DNA of 64,000 bases from Kitasatospora acidiphila (lineage in GTDB: Bacteria > Actinomycetota > Actinomycetes > Streptomycetales > Streptomycetaceae): positions 7,752,501-7,816,500 of the forward strand of contig NZ_VIGB01000003.1 of assembly GCF_006636205.1 (NCBI RefSeq), given 5' to 3'. The position numbers and the translations under genes are program-made. How positions within the stretch are numbered: the stretch's first letter is position 1; every line of letters begins with the position of its first letter. This document shows positions 15,202-23,601 of this stretch, one piece after another. The notes under the pieces are model-generated. The model saw only the letters and a list, made by a program, of their open reading frames with translations. It was not told where the DNA came from and made no database searches.

Positions 15202-16299
15202 TCAGGCGTTCTGGCCGACGGAGGCGATCCGCTCGGCGCGCAGCGCGTCGTACCAGGTGGTGTCGGCCGGCGGCAGGGCGTTCACGTCCAGCGCCAGCTT
15301 GATCAGCAGGTCGGCGACCGCAGGGTTGCGGGCCAGCACCGGGCCGTGCAGGTAGGTGCCGAAGACGGTGTCCCGCCAGGCGCCCTCGGTGCCGTCCCCG
15401 CCGCCGTTGCCGCCACCGACGGTGACCTGCGCCAGTGGCGACACGCCCTGCCCCAGGTGGGTCACGCCCTGGTGGTTCTCGAACCCGGTCAGGGTCGGCA
15501 GGCCCAGGGTCGGGTCGCCCTCGGCCAGCACGTCGCCGACGCTGCGGGCCCCCTCGCCACGGGTGGACCAGACGTCCAGCAGGCCCAGGCCCGGCTCGCG
15601 CTGGCCCAGGTCGTTGATGAACTCGTGGCCCAGGATCTGGTAGCCGGCGCAGACCGAGAAGACGATCGCCCCGTTGTCCACCGCGCGCGGCAGGCCGGAG
15701 TCGGCCCGCAGGCGCTCGGCGGCGAGCCGCTGCGGGCGGTCCTCACCGCCGCCGATCAGGTAGATGTCACCGCTGGTCGGGATCGGCTGGTCGGAGCGGA
15801 CGTCGATGCGCTGCACGTTCAGCCCGCGCTGCCGTGCCCGGCGCTCGACGACCAGCGCGTTGCCCCGGTCGCCGTAGGTGCTGAGCAGGTCGGGGTAGAC
15901 CCAGACCAGCCGCAGGCTGCTGTCGCTCATCCGAGAGGGCCTTCCATAGTGCTGCTGCGGTTGCGCCTGCGCAGGCTGCTGGTGCTGCGCGGGCGGCTGC
16001 TGCGGCGCCTGGTAGCCGGGCTGCGGCTGCTGCTGGTAGCCGCCCGGCCCGCCCTGCGGCTGACCGTAGCCGGGCTGCATCGGAGGCTGCTGGTGCTGCT
16101 GGGGCGGCTGCTGGTGCATCGGCTGCTGCGACTGCTGGTGCTGGGGCGGCTGCGGCTGGCCGTAGCCGGGCTGCATCGGCGGCTGCTGGCCGTGGCCGGG
16201 CGGCATGGGGGGCTGCTGGCCGTAGCCGGGCTGCACCGGGGGCTGCTGACCATAGCCCGGCTGCCCGCCGTGGCCGCCGTATCCGGGAGGCGTGCTCAT
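15202..16299 (-). CDS. gatD: Lipid II isoglutaminyl synthase, glutaminase subunit GatD, with Q/P-rich N-terminal extension
   Basis: A 365-residue protein. From residue 124 (MSDSSLRLVWVYPDLLSTYG) it is a complete class I-like glutamine amidotransferase of the GatD/CobB type: nucleophile Cys about 217 in IVFSVCAGYQILGHEF and the later FGTYLHGPVLARNP with the catalytic His. With MurT it amidates the alpha-carboxyl of D-Glu in lipid II to isoglutamine. The first 123 residues are low complexity, built of PGYGQQPP, PMQPGYGQ and QHQQ repeats, and are absent from normal GatD (about 240 residues). The long start is favoured because its ATG overlaps the murT stop as ATGA; an internal ATG at 15930 would give the classic protein. 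Confidence 0.9.
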   Translation of the reverse strand: MSTPPGYGGHGGQPGYGQQPPVQPGYGQQPPMPPGHGQQPPMQPGYGQPQPPQHQQSQQPMHQQPPQQHQQPPMQPGYGQPQGGPGGYQQQPQPGYQAPQQPPAQHQQPAQAQPQQHYGRPSRMSDSSLRLVWVYPDLLSTYGDRGNALVVERRARQRGLNVQRIDVRSDQPIPTSGDIYLIGGGEDRPQRLAAERLRADSGLPRAVDNGAIVFSVCAGYQILGHEFINDLGQREPGLGLLDVWSTRGEGARSVGDVLAEGDPTLGLPTLTGFENHQGVTHLGQGVSPLAQVTVGGGNGGGDGTEGAWRDTVFGTYLHGPVLARNPAVADLLIKLALDVNALPPADTTWYDALRAERIASVGQNA

Positions 16300-17567
16300 C
16301 CGGCCGCCACCACCTTTCGCAGCTGCTGGAACGCCGTGTAGTTGGCGATCGCTTCGATCCGTCCGGGCGGCGCCATCTGGACCGCCTCCTCCGCCGACTC
16401 CACCACCTGGAACTGCAGGCCGGCCACCTCCAGGCGGACCGCCAGGTCGAGCTTGCGCTGGCCCATCACGAAGACCGGGTGGCCGGCGAGGCGCTCGTAG
16501 TCCACGTCCCAGAGCCAGGAGGTGTCGGTGCCGTCGGCGTCCATCGCGTTGACCGAGAGGATCACCGGTGCCGGCGGGCCGTCGATCAGCGAGAAGGTCT
16601 CCAGCCAGCCGGCCGGGTTCTTGGCCAGCAGCAGGCGGACGTCACGACCCCGGAAGTTGACCACGTCGTAGCGGCCCGCGACGGCCGTCACCGACTGCAT
16701 CCGCTCCAGCGCCACCTGCGGCGACACGCCGAAGACCGCGGCGACCGCGGCGGAGCTGGTGGCGTTGGCCAGGTTGGCGCGGCCCGGCAGCTGCAGCTGG
16801 ATCGGCCAGGCGGAGCCGTTCGGGTCGATCACGTGGTGGCCCTGCAGCGCCCAGTGCGGCTGCGGACGGCGGAAACCGCACTCCTGGCAGTACCAGTCGT
16901 CCCCGGGGCGCTGCATCACGCCACCGCAGGACGGGCAGGACCAGGCGTCCTCCTTCCAGGCCTGCCCGGCGGCCACCCAGACCACCCGCTGGCAGGAGGA
17001 GGCGGCCCAGGTCACCAGCGGGTCGTCCGCGTTGGCGATGATCACGGCCTCGGTGTTCTGCAGACCCTCGCGCCACTTCTCGGCCAGCATCCGGGTCTCG
17101 GCGGCCCGGTCCAGCTGGTCGCGGGAGAGGTTGAGCAGGGCTATTGCCTTGGGGCTGGTGTCCCGGGCGACGCCCGCCAGGTACTTCTCGTCCACCTCGA
17201 TCACGCCGTACCGGGCGTCGGAGCCGCCGGCCAGGGCGGAGGTGATCCCGGCCGGCATGTTGGCGCCCAGGGCGTTGGAGACCACCGGGCCGGCGGCGCG
17301 CAGGGCCTCGGCGATCAGCCGGGTGGTGGTGGTCTTGCCGTTGGTGGCGGAGACCAGGACCACGTCCAGGTGGTCGGCGAGCCGGGCGAGCAGGTCGGGG
17401 TCGAGCTTGAGCGCGACCTTGCCGCCGATCACCGATCCGCTGCCGCGGCCGATCGACTTCGAGGCGGCGGCGGCCATCCGGCCCGCGGTGACGGCGAGCT
17501 TGGAGCGGGCGGGCAGTGAGGAGTCGCGCGCGCCGGTGGCCGCGGCCTCCGATTCGGTGCCTGGCAT
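16296..17567 (-). CDS. murT: Lipid II isoglutaminyl synthase, Mur ligase-like subunit MurT
   Basis: A 423-residue Mur-ligase-family ATPase. The P-loop is VSATNGKTTTTRLI (residues 72-85), followed by EVDEKYLAG and NLSRDQLDR typical of the central domain. A zinc ribbon is inserted at Cys211, Cys214, Cys227 and Cys230 (CPSC and CQEC), as known for MurT. The C-terminal domain has SVNAMDADGTDTSWLWDVDYE. MurT activates the D-Glu carboxylate of lipid II and GatD supplies ammonia. Amidation aids peptidoglycan cross-linking. It is the first gene of a two-gene operon with a 4-bp overlap with gatD. Confidence 0.95.
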   Translation of the reverse strand: MPGTESEAAATGARDSSLPARSKLAVTAGRMAAAASKSIGRGSGSVIGGKVALKLDPDLLARLADHLDVVLVSATNGKTTTTRLIAEALRAAGPVVSNALGANMPAGITSALAGGSDARYGVIEVDEKYLAGVARDTSPKAIALLNLSRDQLDRAAETRMLAEKWREGLQNTEAVIIANADDPLVTWAASSCQRVVWVAAGQAWKEDAWSCPSCGGVMQRPGDDWYCQECGFRRPQPHWALQGHHVIDPNGSAWPIQLQLPGRANLANATSSAAVAAVFGVSPQVALERMQSVTAVAGRYDVVNFRGRDVRLLLAKNPAGWLETFSLIDGPPAPVILSVNAMDADGTDTSWLWDVDYERLAGHPVFVMGQRKLDLAVRLEVAGLQFQVVESAEEAVQMAPPGRIEAIANYTAFQQLRKVVAAG

Positions 17568-17763
17568 GCTCAGGGGTTCCTCCTCTGACTGACGACCTCC
17601 CGGGGACCGCTGGGCCGGGGTCGGACCGGCGGGCCGTCGGAAGGCTGGGACGGGGCCAGCCTAACGGCTCATCGGGATCGCGGTGAGCCGCGGCCCCCGG
17701 TCATGACTGCTCAGCGCCCTGACGATGGCTCGAACGGCCGCCACCCGCCCCCCGGTGCGCGCG

Positions 17764-17793
17764 GTGGCCGCCCCGCGCGGGCGGGGCGGCCAC
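17764..17793 (-). terminator. Hairpin terminator
   Basis: A perfect 12-bp stem (GTGGCCGCCCCG and complement) with a 6-nt loop lies 36 bp downstream of the ACT-GNAT gene. The rest of the gap 17568-17828 shows no gene. Confidence 0.8.
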
Positions 17794-17828
17794 GGTGGTG
17801 TCGTCGGGCGCTCGGACGGCCGGTGCGC

Positions 17829-19214
17829 TCAGGGGCGGCCCGGCAGGCTCGGCCACGGGCTCGGCAGCCGGCCGGCCGCGCCCGCCAGGTGCGCGGTGAT
17901 CACCAGGGTGCCGTCCTCCACCAGGTAGTCCAGCGGGATCGCCAGCCGCTGCATGGCGCCGATGAGCGCGGTGTTGCCGGCCTGGGTGACCGCGTAGACG
18001 GTGGCCACGCCCGCCTCGGCCGCCAGTGCGGCCATCCGGCGCAGCAGGTCCACGCCCAGGCCGCGGCGCTGCCAGGCGTCCTCGACCAGCACGGCGAGCT
18101 CGGCGCTGTCGTCGTCCCAGAGCAGGTGGGCCAGGGCGACCAGCTCGCCGTCGGCGGTCTCCACGGCCAGGGTCTGGCCGTGCCGCGGGTCCAGCAGGTG
18201 GGCCAGGTAGCGGTCGGCGTCCGCGACCGGGCCGTGGTAGCGGCGGCGCAGCGTCTCGGTGGAGCAGCGGTGGTGCATGGCCAGTGCGGCGGCCCGGTCC
18301 TGGGGCACGGCCCGGCGCACGGTCAGCTCGGCGCCGGCCGGGCTGCGCAGCCGGTCGGCCACCTTGGGCACCCGGGGACCGAGCACTCCGTCCAGGTCGA
18401 CCAGGGCCTTGGCCCGGGCGAACTCGGTGGGGGTGAACGGCAGGTGAGGTCGGGAGAGCTCGATCTGCCCGCCGCCGGGCACCGGCAGCCGCATCAGGTG
18501 GCCCGCCAGGCTGGGCGCCGGCTCCTCACCCGGGCGGCGCGGGAAGTGCCGCACGGTGAGCCGGCCGAACAGCTGCCGCAGCGCCACCGGCAGCTCGGCG
18601 GCGTCCAGTGCGGTCCGGGTGGCCAGGCCCAGCACATGGGTCGGCACGTCCACCAGGTCGTGCGCGTCGGCCGGGTCGGTCCAGATCTCCCGGCCGCCGG
18701 CCAGCGCCACCGCCTCGGTCAGCCCCGCGCGCGGCAGGTCCCGCGGGGCGCGCAGCAGGAACTCGTCCACGGTGCCCTCGGGCAGCGGGTGGGTCTGCAG
18801 CGAGATGATGCTGACCCGCAGCACAGCCAGCGCCGCGCAGACCGTGGCCAGGCTGCCGGGCGCGTCCGACACGGTGGTGCGCAGCCGCCACAGCCGGGTC
18901 TCGGCCGGCGGGCCCGCCTCGGCAGCGGCTTCGGCCTCGGGCGTGGGCGGCGGCGCGCCGTGGGGATGGCGATGCGCCCACCAGGCGTGGAACACCGCCG
19001 TGGCGAGCAGCGCCAGCGCCGAGGCGAAGAGCAGCACGGGGCCGTCGTGCCCGTGCACGACCACGTTGGCGATCAGGTCGGCGGTGGCCACGGCGAGGAA
19101 GACGGCGGCCAGCTCGACCGTCGAGTGGCGCCAACGGGCGCCTCTGGCCTGCCGCCGCTGGGCCCGGGACGGGGTGGTGGAGGGGTGCTGGGCGGTCGAA
19201 GACGATTCACTCAT
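17829..19214 (-). CDS. Membrane-anchored ACT-domain/GNAT acetyltransferase fusion
   Basis: A 461-residue three-part protein. Two membrane helices lie at about residues 33-85 (VELAAVFLAVATADLIANVV and VLLFASALALLATAVFHAW). An ACT-like small-molecule-binding domain follows at about 105-155 (WRLRTTVSDAPGSLATVCAA and RVSIISLQTHPL). A linker leads to a C-terminal GNAT domain (about 295-440) with ELTVRRAVPQDRAAALAMH and the CoA-binding loop VEDAWQRRGLGVDLLRRMA. In other actinobacteria ACT or cyclic-nucleotide domains fused to GNAT give acetyltransferases gated by a ligand, often amino acids. Here that regulation is inferred from architecture only. The gene is alone between hairpins. The membrane anchor is unusual. 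Confidence 0.8.
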   Translation of the reverse strand: MSESSSTAQHPSTTPSRAQRRQARGARWRHSTVELAAVFLAVATADLIANVVVHGHDGPVLLFASALALLATAVFHAWWAHRHPHGAPPPTPEAEAAAEAGPPAETRLWRLRTTVSDAPGSLATVCAALAVLRVSIISLQTHPLPEGTVDEFLLRAPRDLPRAGLTEAVALAGGREIWTDPADAHDLVDVPTHVLGLATRTALDAAELPVALRQLFGRLTVRHFPRRPGEEPAPSLAGHLMRLPVPGGGQIELSRPHLPFTPTEFARAKALVDLDGVLGPRVPKVADRLRSPAGAELTVRRAVPQDRAAALAMHHRCSTETLRRRYHGPVADADRYLAHLLDPRHGQTLAVETADGELVALAHLLWDDDSAELAVLVEDAWQRRGLGVDLLRRMAALAAEAGVATVYAVTQAGNTALIGAMQRLAIPLDYLVEDGTLVITAHLAGAAGRLPSPWPSLPGRP

Positions 19215-19307
19215 GACACCACCATGACGGACGGGTGTTTCACGATCACGAATCCGTTATGACCACGCGGTTAATGTCTGCGAGTGCGCCCCGGGACTCG
19301 GCCAGGT

Positions 19308-20732
19308 CTACTGCCGGATCGTCAGTTCGTCCACCGCGCACCGGACTTCGTCCAGCAGGACGGCCAGATCAGCCTCGCTGGTGGCCGAGTTGAGCAGGCA
19401 CGCCCGCACTGCCTCCCGGCCGCCGAGCAACGTGCCCGTCACAAATGCCCGGCCGCGCCGCTGCACGGCGAGCGGCAGCGCGTGGTTGAGCGCGTTCAGC
19501 TCGGCCTCGGACAGGCCGGCGGGCCGGGCCCGGAAGGCGACGATCGAGGTGTCCACCGGCGCCAGCAGCTCCAGCGCCGGGTCGGCGGCCACCGACCCGC
19601 CGAGCCGCCGGGCCAGCCGGGTGCAGTGCGCGACGTCGGCGGCGATCCCGTCCCGGCCGCGGTGCGCGATGGTGGCCCACACCTTCAGGGAGCGGAACGG
19701 GCGGGTCTGCTCGATGCCGTACTCGGAGAACCAGCCGAGCCCGCCGTCCTCCTCGTCCCGCAGGTAGGACGGCACCAGGCTGAAGGTGTCCCGCAGCTGC
19801 TCCGGGTCGCGGACCAGCGCGCAGCCGCAGTCCACCGGCACGCCCAGCCACTTGTGCGGGTCCAGGGCGAGCGAGTCGGCCCGGTCCAGCCCCGCGTAGC
19901 GGTGCGCGATGGCCGGATCGAGCACCCCGAAGGCGCCGTAGGCCCCGTCGACGTGCAGCCACAGCTGCTCCTCGGCGCAGAGGTCGGCGAGCGGCTCGAA
20001 GGCGTCCACCGCGCCGGTGTTGACGGTGCCGGCCGAGGCGACCACCAGGAACGGCAGCCGGCCGGCCGCCCGGTCGGCGGCGATCTCGGCCCGCAGCAGG
20101 CCCGGGTCGATCCGGCCTTCGGCGTCGGCCGGCACCACCCGCAGCTGCCGGCTGCCCAGGCCCAGGAGCTCGGCGGCCTTGCGGACGCAGGAGTGGGTCT
20201 CGCCGGTCGCGTAGCCGACCAGCGGCGGCAGTCCGGTCAGCCCGTCGGCCCGCACGTCGTGGCCGGCCCGTGCGGCGGCCCGGCCGCGGGCGGCGGAGAG
20301 GCAGACGATGGTGGCCATCGAGGTGCCGGAGGTGAGCAGGCCGCCGCCGGGCCGGTGGGGGAACCCGACCAGCTCGGCGATCCAGCGCACCACCGCCCGC
20401 TCCAGGTGCACGTCGGCGTGGTCGCCGCCCGCCGAGCTGGGGTTCATCGCGGCGGCCGCCAGGGTGGCGAGCACGCCGGCCGGGGCGGGGGCCGAGTTGA
20501 CCCAGCCGAAGAACCGCGGGTGCCCGTTGCCCATCGGGGCCGGGAGCACCTGCTCGGCGATCACGGCCAGCAGTTCGTCCAGCTCGCGGCCGGTGTGCGG
20601 CAGCGGCGCGTCCAGCAGCGCCTGCCGGGCGGCCGGGTCCATCGGCTGCCAGACCGGGCCGGCCGGCACCCCGGCCAGGTAGTCGGAGACCAGCTCGGCA
20701 GCGGCATGGGCGGCGGTGCGAAAGTCGGACAT
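19308..20732 (-). CDS. Pyridoxal-phosphate-dependent decarboxylase (aromatic amino acid type)
   Basis: A 474-residue group II decarboxylase. It contains the N-terminal HPRFFGWVNSAPAP segment, the PLP-contacting GLLTSGTSMATIVCL and SAGTVNTGAVDAFEPL, the aspartate strand LWLHVDGAYGAFGVL and the Schiff-base lysine in SLALDPHKWLGVPVDCG (about residue 288). The family decarboxylates aromatic amino acids or glutamate to amines. The overall pattern is closer to aromatic-L-amino-acid decarboxylases than to glutamate decarboxylase. Substrate is not deducible. No transporter or cluster partner lies beside it. The gene is preceded on the same strand by a secreted protein gene 55 bp away. Confidence 0.92.
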   Translation of the reverse strand: MSDFRTAAHAAAELVSDYLAGVPAGPVWQPMDPAARQALLDAPLPHTGRELDELLAVIAEQVLPAPMGNGHPRFFGWVNSAPAPAGVLATLAAAAMNPSSAGGDHADVHLERAVVRWIAELVGFPHRPGGGLLTSGTSMATIVCLSAARGRAAARAGHDVRADGLTGLPPLVGYATGETHSCVRKAAELLGLGSRQLRVVPADAEGRIDPGLLRAEIAADRAAGRLPFLVVASAGTVNTGAVDAFEPLADLCAEEQLWLHVDGAYGAFGVLDPAIAHRYAGLDRADSLALDPHKWLGVPVDCGCALVRDPEQLRDTFSLVPSYLRDEEDGGLGWFSEYGIEQTRPFRSLKVWATIAHRGRDGIAADVAHCTRLARRLGGSVAADPALELLAPVDTSIVAFRARPAGLSEAELNALNHALPLAVQRRGRAFVTGTLLGGREAVRACLLNSATSEADLAVLLDEVRCAVDELTIRQ

Positions 20733-20787
20733 GCGGCCGATCGTATGACCTTGACGCGCAGGTCAGCCGGGCCGTTCCAGTAGGTGG

Positions 20788-21879
20788 TCAGTCCAGCGAT
20801 CCCGACAGGTGGGCGGCCGAGCGGCAGTACCGGGCGATCTCCTCAGTGGTGAGCTTGGCGCAGAGCCGGCCCGCCGCCCCCGCGTCGGTGTAGTTGACCG
20901 TGTAGTAGCTGACCAGCCCCTCGGTGCAGGCCTTGCGCTGCCAGCCGTCGGCCGCGGTGGCGCACTGCTGGCCCGCCCAGTCCTCCCGGTCCAGGTTGTA
21001 CTTCATCAGCCGCGAGCCCAGCCCCCGGCTGCAGTCGTTGGCACCGCCGCCGGCCTGCGCGTTCAGGCACCACTTGAGTGCCTGGCCGTAGATCTCCGGG
21101 TGGTTGGGGTAGTCGTGCGAGGAGAGGTAGAGGGTCGGCGCGTAGAAGAAGCAGGCGGACTGGAACAGCGCGGGCTGCTGCGGGCACGGGTAGAGGTCGG
21201 CGGACAGCTTGTCGAGCGGGACCAGCGACTTGGCCTTCTCGTCCTCCTCGTCGGGCGAGAAGAGCTGCATGAACAGGCCCTCGGAGCAGGTGATGATCCG
21301 GCTGTCGCTGCCGAACTCGCTGCACAGGTCACGGGCCTTGGGCACGTCCTGGTTGGTGACGTAGATGGTGCCGTGGCCCACGCCGTGCACGCAGGGGCCG
21401 CTCATCTGCGGCTCGCAGAGCTTCAGCAGGTCGTGGGTGGGATCGCTGGAGCCGGCCAGCATCTCCTCGACGGCGCCGTGCAGATAGCCCGCCGCGCAGG
21501 TGTCGTGCGGAAACGACAGCACCTTCTGGAAGTCGTGGTTGTAGCGCTTCACGGCCGCGTGGCCCAGCTCGTGCGCGATCGGGTGGCAGAACCGCACGGT
21601 GTACGGCTTCTCCTTGGTGATCTTGTCCAGGTCGGCCAGCGCCACGCCGGGGTCGGCCGCCTGCATCTCGGCCATCAGCTTGTTGCGCAGTGTGCTGCGG
21701 GTCCACACCGCCGGGTCGCCGGTGGGGGACGCCGACGCGGCGCCGGCCGGCCAGACCGCGCCGGCCGCGCGGCCGGCGGTGGGGGCGGCGACCGGCACCC
21801 ACTGGGTGACGGCGGCCGCGCCGATCCCCAGCAGGCCGATCAGGACGGCGGTCACGATCGCGAAGAAGCGCGGCTTCAT
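20788..21879 (-). CDS. Secreted Cys/His-rich protein with HELGH motif, function unknown
   Basis: A 363-residue protein with an N-terminal membrane or signal segment (FFAIVTAVLIGLLGIGAAAV). After a Pro/Ala spacer, CHPIAHELGHAA (residues 98-109) contains a perfect HExxH (103-107) of the kind used by zinc peptidases. Further conserved-looking clusters are CAAGYLHGAVEE, CVHGVGHGTIYV, and many paired cysteines (at least 11), suggesting a disulfide-bonded extracellular domain. I do not recognise a named family. The repeated C-x-HG and HGxGH motifs suggest a metal site. Peptidase activity is only an inference. It stands alone, divergent from a GNAT gene. Confidence 0.7.
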   Translation of the reverse strand: MKPRFFAIVTAVLIGLLGIGAAAVTQWVPVAAPTAGRAAGAVWPAGAASASPTGDPAVWTRSTLRNKLMAEMQAADPGVALADLDKITKEKPYTVRFCHPIAHELGHAAVKRYNHDFQKVLSFPHDTCAAGYLHGAVEEMLAGSSDPTHDLLKLCEPQMSGPCVHGVGHGTIYVTNQDVPKARDLCSEFGSDSRIITCSEGLFMQLFSPDEEDEKAKSLVPLDKLSADLYPCPQQPALFQSACFFYAPTLYLSSHDYPNHPEIYGQALKWCLNAQAGGGANDCSRGLGSRLMKYNLDREDWAGQQCATAADGWQRKACTEGLVSYYTVNYTDAGAAGRLCAKLTTEEIARYCRSAAHLSGSLD

Positions 21880-22037
21880 GGCTGGCGGATCCCTACCGTT
21901 CGATTGCGTACGGTTACCGTCCCATCCTTACCGTGACCGCGCGGCGACTCATTGGGAATTGCTCCGTCCGGGTGGTCGACGGGGTGTGGCACGATGCCCG
22001 GACACCCTGGAGATTCGAACAGCCGAGGAGCCCCGCC

Positions 22038-22574
22038 ATGGTTACCGCCGCCCCCGACCTGGCCTTCCGCCCCGCCACCGCCGCGGACGTCCCCGCCCTG
22101 GTGGAGCTGGTCGAGTCCGCCTACCGCGGCGAGAGCAGCCGGGTGGGCTGGACCACCGAGGCCGACCTGCTGGACGGCCAGCGCACCGACCCGCAGTCGC
22201 TGGCCGCGACCCTGGCCCAGCCCGACACCGTGGTGCTGCTCGCCGAGCGGGACGGTGCGCTGCTGGCCTGCTGCTCGCTGGAGCGCCGCGCGACCGCTGC
22301 CTACTTCGGGATGTTCTCGGTCCGCCCGGCCCAGCAGGGCGGCGGGGTCGGGCGGGCCGTGCTCGCCGAGGCCGAGCGCTTCGCCGGCGGTGAGTGGGGC
22401 GCCGCCGAGTTGGAGATGACGGTGATCGTGCAGCGCGAGGACCTGATCGCCTGGTACGAGCGGCGCGGCTTCCGGCGCACCGGCGAGCTGTCGCCGTTCC
22501 CGTACGGCGACGAGCGGTTCGGGCTGCCCAAGCGCGACGACCTGGCCTTCGAGAAGCTGGTCAAGGCGCTCTGA
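22038..22574 (+). CDS. GNAT-family N-acetyltransferase
   Basis: A 178-residue single-domain acetyltransferase. ATG 22038 follows GAGGAG at a good distance. It shows FRPATAADVPALVELVESAY at the start, the acetyl-CoA loop VRPAQQGGGVGRAVLAEAERFA (about 95-116, here Q-Q-G-G-G-V-G) and the C-terminal DLIAWYERRGFRRTGE. These are typical of small-molecule or protein acetyltransferases with unknown substrates. It converges with a phosphodiesterase-like gene only 6 bp away. An upstream TTG or ATG extension would add non-conserved sequence and is rejected. Confidence 0.88.
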   Translation: MVTAAPDLAFRPATAADVPALVELVESAYRGESSRVGWTTEADLLDGQRTDPQSLAATLAQPDTVVLLAERDGALLACCSLERRATAAYFGMFSVRPAQQGGGVGRAVLAEAERFAGGEWGAAELEMTVIVQREDLIAWYERRGFRRTGELSPFPYGDERFGLPKRDDLAFEKLVKAL

Positions 22575-22580
22575 CGGCGG

Positions 22581-23470
22581 TCAGGCCTGCGGGACCAGCT
22601 CGGCCACGGGGGTGAACGGGCGGCCGTCCAGCGTCCAGTGCGGATCCGGGACGATCTCCAGCGCCGCGAACACCTGGGCCGCCACGTCCACGTGGCGCAC
22701 CGGGAGCACCGCGCCGCCCGGCGCCAGGCCGGGCCCGCAGGCGGCCACCCAGGCGGTGCGCTCCTCGGCACTGCGCCCGCCGTGGCCGCCGGCGTCGACG
22801 TGGCCGTGGTCGGTCACCACGATCACCGTCCACTCCTCGTCGGCGTACCCCGGCCGGGCCCGCAGTGCCGCCAGCAGCCGGCCGAGCCGGGCGTCCGCCA
22901 GCTCGATCGAGCGGCGGTACTCGACGCCGCAGCCGAGGAAGTGCGCGGTCTCGTCCACCGCGCCCAGGTAGACGAAGCTCGCCTGCGGGTCGTCGTCCCC
23001 GGCCAGCACCGTGATCGCCTCGGCGGTGACCCGCTCGTCGCAGACCTCCCACTCCTCGGGGTGTCCTCCAGCGGGGCTATGTAGGACAGCCGGCCGGGCG
23101 CGGCGAACAGCGGGCCGCCCTGGCGGGCCAGGAAGAGCGGCTCCCAGCCGCCCGCGGCGAAGGTGCGGCGGCGGTGCGCGGTGGCCAGCCGGGTGGTGAA
23201 GTCCGGGAACACGTCCAGCCGGTTGCCGCCCAGGTGGTTGCCCCACACCCCGTGCTTGGCCACCGTCACACCGGTCGCGATGGTCGCCCAGCACGGCCCG
23301 GACATGGTCGGGGTGGCGTCGTCCACCTCCACCGGGGCGAGGAAGCCGGCCGCCGCGACCGCGTCGAGGTGCGGGGTGTGCAGTTCCGGCAGCAGGTCGA
23401 GGCGGACGCCGTCGATGCCGACCACCAGGACACGTCGCGGCCCGGCGGGCCAGCGGCTGGACGAGGACAC
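22581..23470 (-). pseudogene. Alkaline phosphatase/nucleotide pyrophosphatase family protein, single frameshift
   Basis: The N-terminal half (GTG about 23470) reads RRVLVVGIDGVRLDLL, DDATPTMSGPCWATIATG (metal site and catalytic Thr) and HGVWGNHLGGNRLDVFP. The C-terminal half is in another frame, with EEWEVCDERV, FVYLGAVDETAHFLGCG and VVTDHGHVDAGGHGG carrying further metal ligands. The join lies at the GGGG run 23058-23061 (CCCC on the coding strand); one added base gives LEDTPEEWEVC and a 296-residue protein. The family hydrolyses phosphodiesters or phosphomonoesters using two metals. Either a sequencing error or a real recent mutation explains the break; the intact remainder favours the former. 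Confidence 0.8.
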
Positions 23471-23601
23471 GGGGGGCTCCGATCGAGTTGTACGGACAAC
23501 GGCCTGCCCGCACCCTAGCGGGACCGAGCCGGACCGCTCGCCGCCCAACTGGCCGGATCCGGGCTCCCCTTGATGCCCGTCGTCGAGAATTCGCCCCGAT
23601 G

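Noticed and set aside
22581..23470. Programmed frameshifting in the phosphodiesterase gene
   Set aside because: No slippery heptamer or downstream structure of the usual type; the break is a plain C run and identical in kind to others in the window.
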